Shown: positions 1-11,584, counted from the first letter of the stretch. The stretch: 64,000 nucleotides of DNA from Alisma plantago-aquatica (GCA_963693085.1 OY856409.1:518220303-518284302), one strand, 5' to 3'. Notes: a model not told the origin generated them from the letters alone. Numbers and translations are program-made.

Positions 1-326
1 TAGTAATGATCATACACAACAAGATCAAATCATATTCTTGAAGAAGTGGTTCATTGGATAAATTATGAAAATGCATATATTGGATATCTACAGAAATGCC
101 TCTCAGTCAAAAAAGAGTTCGATCGAGGGGCGCCCAGGTCGAAGTCATGGTCAACCTAAAATAAGCATGACAACATGCTTACTTGTGAAATCAAATCATT
201 CACTAAAACTTAGTATGTTTGAACATCATGTTATAATATTTATTCATTATTTCAAAGCTAGTTATGACCTTAGAATAATCTTGGATATAAGGAAGCTTAC
301 AACAATTTAATTCTCTAAACAAATTT

Positions 327-515
327 GGGCTTAACATCCCTTGTAAATGGTTGAGAAATATATTCATTGATCCTATTATGAGCCTAAAGGAATCTCATAT
401 CATTTCAGGGCTTAACATCCCTTGTAAATAGTTGAGAAACTATTAAAATATATCCATGAGCCTAGAGGATTCTCATATCATTTTAGGGCTTAACATCCCT
501 TGCAAATGATTGAGA
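327..515 (+). repeat. Three ~80-bp repeats around GGGCTTAACATCCC
   Basis: GGGCTTAACATCCC starts at 327, 408 and 486. Each copy is followed by a TTGTAAATGGTTGAGAAA-like segment, and the second and third are preceded by TCTCATATCATTT. The spacing is about 80 bp. The same repeat is present in four copies per unit on the minus strand of the array (for example 22861-23115), so it is a fixed feature of the family, located several hundred bp before the 3' LTR. Confidence 0.8.
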
Positions 516-890
516 AATAAATCATGATTTTTGAATTGTGGCTAAATTAGACATTCTTGTTATAGTATACAATTAAGAGGGAGTATCTCATTTAGGGGGA
601 GCAAATTGGTTATATGGTTATCTTTTTGAAATGACAAAGGGGGAGAAGTAATATAAATCAAAAACAAAAATAATTTTCCCAAAATTCAATGAGTTTCATA
701 ATCTCTTGGCTTCACATAAATTGTTGTTATATTCCCTAAGAGTTGGAAATTATGTTCCTTACTTGTTTGGGAATAACCAGCACACACTCCATGAATAAAC
801 AAGAGAATATCTGCATACGGGAAATCTCAGGTATGAAACTCATGCTTTTAAATTCCCTTGATTTATATTTTAGAAATGTTTGTCGTCTTC

Positions 891-904
891 AAAAAGGGGG
901 AGAT
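891..904 (+). other. Polypurine tract of family A
   Basis: A run of AAAAAGGGGGAGA immediately precedes the LTR start TGTTGGCT at 905. Purine tracts in this position prime plus-strand DNA synthesis in LTR retrotransposons. The same tract is seen in reverse complement beside the LTRs of the array (22534-22550 and equivalents). Confidence 0.85.
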
Positions 905-1245
905 TGTTGGCTAAATTGGACATTATTATACCCTTTATTTTGATGATGACAAACATTTCATTCTTGTGGATCTAACTTGTTATTTGAGTGTTTCAGGGAT
1001 AAACAAATAAGGAAGTGGATAGTTGAAGATCTATACAAATTGGAAGATCAACATGCTTAGATTGCTCTTATTTTCATGATTGTACTTAAAGTATATAATG
1101 TACAACTAGAGATCATGTAAATCAAGCGCTAGATCTTCCCTATCCACTCACAACACTTAGATAGATCCTCCCCTAAGATAGAATCACAATTACACATTGA
1201 TATACACACTTAGTAGTTGATTCAACACATTGAAATAGGGACATT

Positions 1246-1545
1246 CTCGGTCGACAAACTTCTCGACCGAGACACTCTCGGTCGAAAAAATCCTCGATCG
1301 AGAATCACCCTAGTCTAACTCACGAACACTGATTGTTGACCTATTCAAGTAACACTAGCATAGTCCTTAGTCGACAACATTCTCGATCAAGATAAACCTT
1401 CGAGTAGGTTCTATAGACATTAGAATGAGTTGGAAAAGTGGTTGGAAGTTGGAAATGAATGTTGCAACACGTTCACTCCAAACCTTTCCTCGGTCGAAGA
1501 AATTCTCAACCGAGAGACACTCGGTCGACAAACTTCTCGACCAAG
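1246..1545 (+). repeat. Cluster of five 26-bp dyads in the LTR U3 region
   Basis: Five copies of a 9-bp arm, 8-nt loop, 9-bp arm structure lie at 1246-1271, 1277-1302, 1366-1391, 1489-1514 and 1520-1545. The first is CTCGGTCGA, loop CAAACTTC, TCGACCGAG, a perfect inverted repeat. The others have different loops and one to a few arm changes, mostly G to A or C to T. All five have exactly 8 loop bases. Before the nested insertion they lay roughly 130-430 bp upstream of the TATA box now at 11590, which suggests a promoter or enhancer role. Confidence 0.85.
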
Positions 1546-1672
1546 ACCAGTTCTAGATTGCACTTTTTAGCACTAAACTAGTTGTTGCAATATAATTTAA
1601 GGACACCTAATGGCTAGTTGAGCACTAAGAACACCCTAGAAAGTGTCTAGAATGTTCCTAAGAACTAGTAAG

Positions 1673-1677
1673 CCATT
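1673..1677. other. Left target-site duplication (CCATT) of the LARD element
   Basis: CCATT directly before TGTAACATAC at 1678 is repeated directly after the last CA of the distal LTR (11585-11589). Five bp is the usual duplication length for plant LTR retrotransposons. Confidence 0.9.
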
Positions 1678-3029
1678 TGTAACATACTGAGATCTGGGAA
1701 TTTTGCCTTTTGGTCCTCTTTTTCATCTTTTCCTTTCATTCCTATCTTCTTTGGCCATTTTGTGTAATTTGTGGAGATTATGATGGTTATTGGATAAATA
1801 TTTCCCATATATTCTTGATATAGGGTTGCATGCACAAATACCTCAGTTAGATTTTAGATAACGGGCCTAAAGTGTAAATTGTACACTAAGAAATAAAAAG
1901 AATAAGATGTTTCATCCTATAACTTTCTAGCACTTCCTAGAATAAGAGAAATAAGAGAAAATCTGAATTTTATACAAAGGAGAAGATAAATGCAATAATT
2001 AGAAGTAATATGGGATTTAATGGATAAGAGAGGATAATGAGAAATATATTACACCAAAATATTATAATTGGAAACCCAAGAAGATAATTTGGATATCAAT
2101 TTCGTTTTCTTGACTTAAAAGTTGCTTAATGGCCAAGTATCATCTAATTTGGATAATAAATAAATATATAATGCCTTTAATATAAGAAAATAGGAAATAT
2201 GCCAATAAAGTAAAATAACATACTTAATTCCCTCAAAATAGAAAATTAACTCCAAATTAGTATTATAAACTCATAAATAATCCTTTGGGAAAATTTGCAT
2301 TTAATTTGGCCAATGTTTAATATTTTATTTTATTCAGGAGAGAGAAAATGATTTAAAGACCAAAAATATTAAATATATGTTGATAAAAATTAATTAATAT
2401 CAAAAACGTGTTCCTAACGTTTATTATTACTTGTATACCAAGTTTCATATTTTTAGAAGGTTTCTAGATGTCTCTAATAAATTAAAAGGATAAAATAAGT
2501 GATAAAATTTAAATGAATTAAATAAAATAATAAACATCTTCAAAAAAATAAAATGATTCCAAATTCGTATTCTACATGTTAAAATAAATCTTTGGATGAA
2601 TTTTGACTCAATTTGGAAAATATTTGATAAGAAGATAAATTTAGGAGAGAGAAAGTGTGCCAAACCTTCAAATCATTAATTAAAATAACAAACAAATGAA
2701 GTTAATAACAAATTTATGTTCCATATATTTTGTTTTACTTGAGAGTGAAGTTTCACATTAATTGATAATATATAAGTCTCTAATATATTAAGAACTAGAA
2801 AATATGAATTACTTTAAAGGAATTAAATAAAATACTTAGAATTCCCAAAAATGAAAACCAATGTTACAATTGGGATCTACATGTATTAAATAGTATAGGG
2901 TTCAAATTTTATATTTAATTGGATAATGCTTGCTTTCCCAAGTGAATTGGTATTTAAAATCCTAATTACCATAAGTTTTAATAGTGGTATTTGATTAAAC
3001 AAATTAATGTTTTCCTAAACCAAATGTAA

Positions 3030-3600
3030 AGCAACGCTGCGTGAAGCCCTAGCCGCCCAGCCTACCCTCACCTTACGTCCAACCATGGCGAGCAACACCA
3101 GACAGAGTTGAGGATTGGGCAGCATCGCCTCCTCCTCTTCTTCTTTCTCTCCCTAAACGTCGCCTGAAACTCGACGCCCAGCAACCCCGACGCTGCGTCA
3201 GCGTCGTTAACACCTTCACATATGACCTTCGACGTCCAGCAGCACCCGACGTTGCGTTGGCATCACTAACATCTGCCCAATCGATGCCTCGACGCTGCGT
3301 TAGCATCACTACCACCTGCCCTTCTGACGCTGCGACGCCCCGACACCCTGATGTTGCGACGCCCCGACGCCGACAACACCACTTCCAGAGAAACCCCAAC
3401 ACCAACACACACTGACAGCAGGGCATCGTAGCCACCAAGTGCAACGTCGTCGACCTTGACAATGACGTCGTCATTCACAACCACTAGATCTGCAAGACCA
3501 TGATGTTTGCAAATACCTTCATTCAACCTGACGATGGTGACTCATTACATGCTGCGTCTTCCTCGGTCACATGATCATAGAGAACGTGATGATGTGTTTG
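3030..3600 (+). other. CpG-rich block in the 5' LTR of the LARD
   Basis: This block stands out from the AT-rich LTR by its many CGACG, GACGCTGCG and GACGCCCCGAC repeats. It starts with GAAGCCCTAGCCGCCC, a composition reminiscent of plant 5' leaders. Overlapping antisense frames of 133 and 86 codons (3073-3474 and 3266-3526) exist in both LTRs, but they are arginine- and alanine-rich products of the GC bias and match no family I know. I interpret the block as the transcribed R/U5 leader of the element or a captured fragment of host sequence. Confidence 0.5.
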
Positions 3601-4180
3601 GGTCCCCATCTCGTTGTGAATCAACTAGACGTGCAACCCCCATGGTAACTCTAGACATGTAAGTCTTCATTTCATTTTCAATAGTTTTGTTTTAGAAAAT
3701 AGATTATAAAGATGGGATAAGTATGGAGTAAGGATAATCTAGTTATTTAAAACCATAACATGAACTAGTCAATTATCTTACCTATCAACTTTGTTGTATA
3801 CAAATGTAAATATTAGATTGCATAAAATCAAACATGTAATGATACGTTGAAGTGGAGACTTGATATTAAATAGAAGATATTGTATAAGACCGAAGTGGAT
3901 TGATATCAAAAAATGATTAATGAATCACCCTAATTTCTTATTGTATACTTACCAAACTCTAAGAATCATTAGTCGGTGTATCCTTATGTTAATGTATCCT
4001 TTACATTAGAAATTATATATATATAGGTGGATTACATGATAATTAGAAATACATATGGATCTAGGGAACACTCTCATCTAAATTAATCTAAGGGAACTTG
4101 AAATCTATATAAGAATTCATCTAACGATATTGTCTTCTTAGGAATTAAATAGTAAAAAAAAGAGATAATAATGTGTAAAG

Positions 4181-4258
4181 GAATATACTTTTATAAACAT
4201 ATATGTAGATGACATGTTAGTTGGATCAAAGCATGTGTATATTAGTGAACCTAATAAA
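4181..4258 (+). pseudogene. Copia-type reverse-transcriptase fragment inside the LARD LTR
   Basis: In one frame the sequence reads KEYTFINIYVDDMLVGSKHV (4181-4240). YVDD is the catalytic motif of Ty1/copia reverse transcriptase, and the flanking hydrophobic residues before it and MLVGS after it fit the family. The frame continues for a further ~15 codons without clear similarity, then stops. The same fragment is in the other LTR with changes (M-L-V-E-S at 10253-10279). It therefore predates this insertion and was part of the LTR itself. No gag, integrase or RNase H partner was seen nearby. Confidence 0.6.
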
Positions 4259-5540
4259 TATTCATATGGAATATACTTACACCAATAAACATGGTAAGCA
4301 TGATGTTAGGAATAATATGGACTCACATCATTAAACATATATTGGAAGTATATATATTATTATCCACATATATATGAGTTACATAAACTTATGTGACTAA
4401 ATATTGGTAACTAGAACTAAGATAGATATGTAAAGCATCACATATTATCTCAACAAAGATTAAAATCATAAACCCTAACATGACATTACATGGTCGGGAT
4501 TTGGGTGATAATAATATAAAAATATAATAGGAACAAATATGTTCACTTTGACTTGGCTAATATACATAATGTGTTTCTAGGATGAAAAGTTGACTTTGTG
4601 GACCAAAGTATACTATTCAAGTTAACCTTTATGTGTGAAAAGAGGTATGTGCATCTACCCCCTTCAGTTGGGAAAATTTTATACCAATACCCATATTCCA
4701 TAATGAGGCTTAATCTAAACTAATTCTTGATTCTTGAAGCCTAAATTGTTTATTACCTCAAAATTTGTTGTAGAATTATCTTGTTTGGGTTTTTCATACC
4801 CCACTGCCATGTTATTTAAATATTTTGATTAATCTTGCCATAACTCTTTTCTAGCATATAATTAAATGTTCTATTTAATTGTAAAGTAGTGGTACTTATG
4901 TACAACCACCCACAGAGGGCATGTATATAATCGCCCTAGGGGAATGTTTATAATTATCACCATAATATATTATAGGTGACTGGGAATGTCTTATTCTCCC
5001 CTCACCTAAGGTTAGAGGTTCGGTAGGTGCCTCAATCCTACTTAGTTAGGTAGACATATTAATTTACATGCAAATCCTTTATTTACTTTTGTTATTGGCA
5101 AGTTTCCTTAATTAAAGCATCATACTCTTGATGTCTCATCTTATGATGAACCCTAGCTTGCTTTTACATACTTTTCTTATCTTACTGTCTTAGAATAGTT
5201 TAGTGACACATACTTTTATTTTTCCTTCCCTTTTTGCTGGGTGCCTTCCCAACCACCCAGATGTGGAGCAAGGTGTTGGATATGGCATGAAGATCATAGC
5301 TTTGGCATGGACTTGGCTGATGGATATGCCACTTGGAGACAAAAGTGGAGTAGTCTAGTTCACTCTACTTAGATCCTCTTTTTGTATAAAGCATGTACAC
5401 CCATATTGGGAGAATTTTTATGTACACTTTATTTAAATTGAATATAGTCAGAAATTTTTATCTTCCGCTGCTATCCAAAATGTGTTTTGTTTACCATTGT
5501 TATTAGTATAGAGGTGGATTGATTTCACCTCTTTACAACA

Positions 5541-5558
5541 TGGTATCAGAGCCCATGG
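5541..5558 (+). other. Primer-binding site of the LARD (tRNA-iMet type)
   Basis: TGGTATCAGAGCCCATGG begins three bases after the LTR end. TGGTATCAGAGC is the typical complement of the 3' end of plant initiator methionine tRNA, used to prime minus-strand synthesis. Confidence 0.9.
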
Positions 5559-6207
5559 TAGTCAGAATCTGACTATTTCAGTTTTGTCTCCCTAGTTAGA
5601 ACCCTAGATTTGCAAAGTTCATGTAGGTGACATGGTTACCCTAGATTTGATCTACCTTGATGATAGGTTGACTTAGGAACCAATAGTTCCACATTAGAAC
5701 CTTGATGAATAAAATCCTAAAATACTTATAATTAAAATATGCATAACTTGATGTTGTTTATGTTTGCCTTTAGGCAACTATTAGGGCATGCAGTTGAAGC
5801 AAGGGTGTCTAGAAAGGATCAGGGTTTCGGGGGCTGGCAATATTTTCCTCCGCATCACTAGCTTGGTATACGAGGACTCCCGTGCCCATATGATACCGGC
5901 CTGTCCTGCGCTCTTATGAATTGTCCGAAATAGTTTGCTTTTAGGTAACAGTAACCTTAGACTTCTATGTTGTATATCTTTGGGAACCCTAATTTGATTT
6001 GTTTGAGGATGGATACCAAGATAGTTTCCTTTTGTCCCTAGAACCTAGACCTTAGAGTTTGGGTGTTTGAAAAGATATCAGAGTGCGTAGTGGAAGCATG
6101 ATGAATCTTGAGAATGGTTTAGTTAGACTTATCCTTTAACCCTAGTGTAGTAGGTCAAACCCTTTAATGGGTGGAGTATGGTTAGATGATGATGTTTAAG
6201 TGGTTAG

Positions 6208-6245
6208 ATTTCGAGGATGAAATCCTCTTTAGGGGGATGGAACCC
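6208..6245 (+). other. Second polypurine-like signature inside the LARD interior
   Basis: GATTTCGAGGATGAAATCCTCTTTAGGGGGATGGAACC resembles the true 3' end signature at 7580-7616 (TTTCGGGGACGAAATCCTCTTTAAGGGG), yet no LTR follows: the next bases, TATAACATCTTC, only loosely resemble the LTR start. It could be the remnant of an older element's 3' junction carried within the LARD, or a decayed duplicate. Confidence 0.4.
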
Positions 6246-7602
6246 TATAACATCTTCAAGTCTATCTAATCTATCTTTAGAAACCCTAACCTCATACTTA
6301 GGTGGTTAGTGTGCTTGGATCTTTGATTTTGACCAAACAAGATATAATCGTAACCCTAACATGCTCGTTAATATGTAATGAACATATAATTATCATCTAA
6401 GGAATAATGCATGTGCTTGAACCCTAATGTACATCCAATGCTCATATTATGAATATCAATGCTAATTGTCAATAAGTAAGATGTTAAAAATGTCATGAAC
6501 CAATAAACCCTAATGATATGATGAGTAAGGTTATAATTCATACTTAATGCATGCTAAGGATGGATAAGTGAAATAAAATGGTAATGTTGACCAAAACCCT
6601 AAGTTGTAATAATCTAACCCTAATCTATACATATTTAATGCCTTTCATGATACGTTAATGATGTTAACAACCATAATCAGTTAACATACTTTGATACCAT
6701 AAATGATATATATATATAATCATCTAATCACATATCAATCAATTCATCAATATAAAATGCAAGTTACCTTGTTATCTAATACACATGTGATTAGACACAT
6801 AATGTGAATCAATTTTTTGATAAGTAATATGTCTCACCATGATCATTAAAATACATGTAATGGCTTCACTGTGAATATGAAGTGATGGGATTCACATAAA
6901 TGTGTAAAATCAATAATATAAATGAATGAATATCAGAAATGATTAATGATGACATCAATATGAGCAGTAAAGATAATGTAGCAAAGAGATAATGTTTAAT
7001 ATGGATAAAAGTAACTAATGTGTCATTAATTGGAAAAATTGTACGAGTAACCACAAATTGGATAGAGTGTCTTATTTCTTGTAAAATAATTTGTTATAAT
7101 TAATAAAGTGGTAATATGAGGATAATGAAGTATAAATCCGAATTATTAAGGACAATAATAAAATATAATAATGAATGTTGAGATAATTAAGTGACCCCTA
7201 ATTGTGATAAAATCCTTAATAAGATAAATGAGAAATACATATATAATGTTTCATGGATGATAATGAAATATAACCCTTTTGGCAATAAAGTGAATGTGAC
7301 ATGACATAATTAAAATAATAATGATAATGTGTTATCATAAGGAATATAATGTTAATGAGCCAAAAATATAAATAATATTAAATCTCGTAAAAGAATATCT
7401 TAATAGTGGAACCCTAGGTGATCCTTGAGAACCCAACCTATGTTGAGCTGTATGTAAAGTTTTTGAACCCTTAGGTGTAGTTGAAGTATAAGTTTTGGTG
7501 GAAGTTGTGTGGTTGGAGGAACAACCTGAAGTTTTTTGTGATGTGAGGTGGCACACTCACCCTTCCCTAATTATTAGTGATTTCGGGGACGAAATCCTCT
7601 TT

Positions 7603-7616
7603 AAGGGGTGGAGTGA
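7603..7616 (+). other. Polypurine tract of the LARD
   Basis: AAGGGGTGGAGTGA immediately precedes the 3' LTR start at 7617. It follows GACGAAATCCTCTTT, a combination common at the 3' end of plant Ty3/gypsy elements. Confidence 0.85.
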
Positions 7617-9089
7617 TGTAACATACTAAGATCTGGGAATTTTGCCTTTTGGTCCTCTTTTTCATCTTTTCCTTTCATTCCTATCTTCTTTGGCCTTTTT
7701 GTGTAATTTGTGGAGATTATGATGGTTATTGGATAAATGTTTCCCATATATTCTTGATATAGGGTTGTATGCACAAATACCTCAGTTAGATTTTAGATAA
7801 TGGGCCTAAAGTGTAAATTGTACACTAAGAAATAAAAAGAATAAGATGTTTCATGCTAGAACTTTCTAGCACTTCCTAGAATAAGAGAAATAAGAGAAAA
7901 TCCGAATTTTATATAAAGGAGAAGATAAATGCAATAATTAGAAGTAATATGAGATTTAATGGATAAGAGAGGATAATGAGAAATATATTACACCAAAATA
8001 TTATAATTGGAAACCCAAGAAGATAATTGGGATATCAATTTCGTTTTCTTGACTTAAAAGTTGCTTAATGGCCAAGTATCATCTAATTTGGATAATAAAT
8101 AAATATATAATTCCTTTAATATAAGAAAATAGGAAATATGCCAATAAAGTGAAATAAAATACTTAGTGCACTCAAAATATAAAACTAACTCCAAATTCGT
8201 ATTCTAAACTCAAAAATAATCCTTTGGGAAAATTTGCATTTAATTTGGCCAATGTTTAATATTTTATTTTATTCAGGAGAGAGAAAATGATTTAAAGACC
8301 AAAAATATTAAATATATGTTGCTAAAAATTAATTAATCTCTAAAACGTGTTCCTAACGTTTATTATTACTTGTATACCAAGTTTCATATTTTTAGAAGGT
8401 TTCTAGATGTCTCTAATAAATTAAATGGATAAAAAGAAGTGATAAAATTTAAATGAATTAAATAAAATAATAAACGTCTTCAAAAAAATAAAATGATGCC
8501 AAATTCGTGTTCTACATGTTAAAATAAATTTTTGGATGAATTTTGACTCAATTTGGAAAATATTTGATAAGAAGATAAATTTGGGAGAGAGAAAGTGTGC
8601 AAAACCTTCAAATCATCAATTAAAATAACAAACAAATGAAGTTAATAACAAATTTATGTTCCATATATTTTGTTTTACTTGAGAGTGAAGTTTAACATTA
8701 ATTGATAATATATAAGTCTCTAATATATTAATAAAGAGAAAATATGAATTACTTTAAAGGAATTAAATAAAATACTTAGAATTCCCAAAAATGAAAACCA
8801 ATGTTACAATTGGGATCTACATGTATTAAATAGTATAGGGTTAAAATTTTATATTTAATTGGATAATGCTTGCTTTCCCAATTGAATTGATATTTAAAAT
8901 CCTAATTACCATAAGTTTTAATAGTGGTATTTGATTAAACAAATTAATGTTTTCCTAAACCAAACGTAAAGCAACGTTGTGTTTCTTCCTCTCCCTCACG
9001 TTTCCCTCCTTCCAAAACGGGCAACGCCCAACCCTTCCTCTATGTATCCTATTTATCTTCCTCCCTTCATTTCTTTTCTCCTCAAACAC

Positions 9090-9640
9090 ACGAAGCCCTA
9101 GCCGCCCAGCCTACCCTCACCTTACGTCCAGCCATGGCGAGCAACACCAGACAATGTTGAGGATTGGGTAGCGTCGCCTCCTCCTCTTCTTCTTTCTCTC
9201 CCCGAACGATGCCTGAAACTCGACGCCCAGCAACCCCGACACTGCGTCGGCGTCGTTAACACCTTCACATCTGACCTTCGACGTCCAACAGCCCCCGACG
9301 TTGCGTTGGCATCACTAACATCTGCCCAACCGATGCCTCGACGCTGCGTTAGCTTCACTATCACCTGCCCTTCTGACGCTGCGACGCCCCGACACCCTGA
9401 TGCTGCGATGCCCCGACGCCGACAACACCACTTCCAGAGCAACCCCGACACCAACACACACTGAGAGCAGGGCATCGTAGCCACCAAGTGCAACGTCGTC
9501 GACCTTGACAATGATGTCGTCATTCACAACCACTAGATCTGCAAGACCATGACGTTTGCAAACACCTTCATTCAACCTGACGATGGTGACTCATTACATG
9601 CTGCGTCTTCCTCAGTCACATGATCATAGAGAACATGATG
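9090..9640 (+). other. CpG-rich block in the 3' LTR of the LARD
   Basis: Partner of 3030-3600, with the same GACGCTGCG and GACGCCCCGAC repeats and a few substitutions. The antisense frames (9122-9523 and 9315-9575) are preserved in length, but with so few differences between the LTRs this does not show selection. Confidence 0.5.
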
Positions 9641-10231
9641 ATGTGTTTGGGTCCCCATCTCGTTGTGAATCAACCAGACGTGCAACCCCCATGGTAACTC
9701 TAGACATGTAAGTCTTCATTTCATTTTCAATAGTTTTGTTTTAGAAAATAGATTATAAAGATGGGATAAGTATGGAGTAAGGATAATATAGTTTACTTAA
9801 AACCATAACATGAACTAGTCAATTATCTTACCTATCAACTTTGTTGTATACAAATGTAAATATTAGATTGCATAAAATCAAACATGTAATGATACGTTGA
9901 AGTGGAGACTTGATATTAAATAGAAGATATTGTATAAGACCGAAGTGGATTGATATCAAAAAATGATTAATGAATCACCCTAATTGCTTATTGTATACTT
10001 ACCAAACTCTAAGAATCATTAGTGGGTGTATCCTTATGTTAATGTATCCTTTACATTAGAAATTATATATATATAGGTGGATTACATGATAATTAGAAAT
10101 ACATATGGATCTAGGGAACACTCTCATCTAAATTAATCTAAGGGAACTTGAAATATATATAAGAATTCATCTAACGATATTGTCTTCTTAGGAATTAAAT
10201 AGTAAAAAAAAAGAGATAATAATGTGTAAAG

Positions 10232-10310
10232 GAATATACTTTTATAAAGATATATGTAGATGACATGTTAGTTGAATCAAATCATGTGTATATTAGTGAA
10301 CCTAATAAAT
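10232..10310 (+). pseudogene. Copia reverse-transcriptase fragment in the 3' LTR of the LARD
   Basis: Counterpart of 4181-4258. It reads KIYVDDMLVESNHV around 10247-10288, so the YVDD motif is kept and the following glycine has become glutamate. It shows that the fragment belongs to the LTR and was copied with it. Confidence 0.6.
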
Positions 10311-11584
10311 ATTCATATGGAATATACTTACACTAATAAACATGGTAAGCATGATGTTAGGAATAATATGGACTCACATCATTAAAACTATATTGGAAGT
10401 ATATATATTATTATCCACATATATATGAGTTACATAAACTTATGTGACTAAATATTGGTAACTAGAACTAAGATAGATATGTAAAGCATCACATATTATC
10501 TCAACAAAGATTAAAATCATAAACCCTAACATGACATTACATGGTCGGGATTTGGGTGATAATAATATAAAAATATAATAGGAACAAATATGTTCACTTT
10601 GACTTGGCTAATTTACATAATGTGTTTCTAGGATGACAAGTTGACTTTGTGGACCAAAGTATACTATTCAAGTTAACCTTTATGTGTGAAAAGAGGTATG
10701 TGCATCAACCCCCTTCAGTTGGGAAAATTTTATACCAATACCCATATTCCCTAATGAGGCTTAATCTAAACTAATTCTTGATTCTTGAAGCCTAAATTGT
10801 TTATTACCTCAAAATTTGTTGTAGAATTATCTTGTTTGGGTTTTTCATACCCGAATGACATGTTATTTAAATATTTTGATTAATCTTGCCATAACTATTT
10901 GCTAGCATATAATTAAATGTTCTATTTAATTGTAAAGTAGTGGTACTTATGTACAAACACCCACAGAGGGCATGTATATAATCGCCCTAGGGGAATGTTT
11001 ATAATTATCCCCATAATATATTATAGGTGACTGGGAATGTCTTATTCTCCCCTCACCTAAGGTTAGAGGTTCGGTAGGTGCCTCAACCCTACTTAGGTAG
11101 ACATATTACTTTACATGCAAATCCTTTATTTACTTTTGTTATTGGCAAGTTTCCTTAATTAAAGCCTCATACTCTTGATGTCTCATCTTATGATGAACCC
11201 TAGCTTGCTTTTACATACTTTTCTTATCTTACTGTCTTAGAATAGTTTAGTGATGCATACTTTTATTTTTCCTTCCCTTTTTGCTGGGTGCCTTCCCAAC
11301 CACCCAGATGTGGAGCAAGGTGTTGGATATGGCATGAAGATCATAGCTTTAGCATGGACTTGGCTGATGGATATGCCACTTGGAGACAAAAGTGGAGTAG
11401 TCTAGTTCCCTCTACTTAGATCCTCTTTTTGTATAAAGCATGTACACCCATATTGGGAGAATTTTTATGTACACTTTATTTAAATTGAATATAGTCAGAA
11501 ATTTTTATCTTCCGCTGCTATCCAAAATGTGTTTTGTTTACCATTGTTATTAGTAGAGAGGTGGATTGATTTCACCTCTTTACA

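Larger units (their letters stand above)
1..904 (+). mobile_element. 3' internal (non-coding) end of a family A copia element
   Basis: This stretch is the reverse complement, with divergence, of the 3' internal parts of the minus-strand array (for example 22534-23160). It includes repeats of GGGCTTAACATCCC, and it ends in a purine-rich tract directly before an LTR start. The element therefore runs on the plus strand and its 5' part lies left of the window. I see no coding sequence: the short open frames at 65-310 and 743-943 match nothing, and the second is the counterpart of a frame at the same place in every array unit, so it reflects shared sequence rather than a gene. Confidence 0.85.
1678..5537 (+). 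repeat. 5' LTR of the LARD element (3860 bp)
   Basis: It starts TGTAACATACTGAG and ends CTCTTTACA, followed by the primer-binding site. It is 108 bp shorter than its partner, mainly because of a ~109-bp segment present at about 8981-9090 in the 3' LTR but absent at 3040/3041 here. It contains a GC- and CpG-rich block (about 3030-3600) and a fragment resembling copia reverse transcriptase (4181-4258). Confidence 0.9.
5538..7616 (+). mobile_element. Non-coding interior of the LARD element
   Basis: It has no frame above about 75 codons and no recognisable Gag or Pol motif. The first 700 bp after the primer site would serve as leader. At about 6208-6245 is a second gypsy-like end signature. From 6280 to 6640 the motif AACCCTAA recurs (about 6284, 6351, 6419, 6505, 6592 and 6615). 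The rest is AT-rich with no feature I can name. The frames at 6866-7054 and 7335-7556 (both minus) match nothing. Confidence 0.8.
1678..11584 (+). mobile_element. Complete LARD-type LTR retrotransposon
   Basis: Two long direct repeats (1678-5537 and 7617-11584) begin TGTAACATAC and end CTCTTTACA. They flank a 2.08-kb interior that starts with a tRNA-iMet-type primer site and ends with a purine tract. The whole is bracketed by CCATT. No gag or pol frame is present in the interior. Very long LTRs around a short non-coding interior fit the LARD (large retrotransposon derivative) class, which relies on enzymes from other elements. The end motif GACGAAATCCTCTTTAAGG just before the 3' LTR resembles the 3' ends of Ty3/gypsy elements, so a gypsy parent is likely. 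The LTRs differ by scattered substitutions and indels, so the insertion is not very recent. Confidence 0.88.
7617..11584 (+). repeat. 3' LTR of the LARD element (3968 bp)
   Basis: It begins TGTAACATACTAAG and ends CTCTTTACA, followed by CCATT. It aligns with 1678-5537 along its whole length (offset about 5940 bp, rising to about 6049 bp after the indel). It keeps the ~109-bp segment at about 8981-9090 that the 5' LTR lacks. That segment contains pyrimidine-rich tracts and a weak TATA-like TATTTATC (about 9048), so it may be core promoter. It also holds the CpG-rich block (about 9090-9640) and the YVDD fragment (about 10232-10310). Confidence 0.9.

Noticed and set aside
3073..3526. Antisense frames of 133 and 86 codons, kept in both LARD LTRs
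   Set aside because: They overlap each other in different frames, are rich in Arg/Ala/Val from the GC bias, match no known protein, and are shared only because the LTRs are copies of each other.
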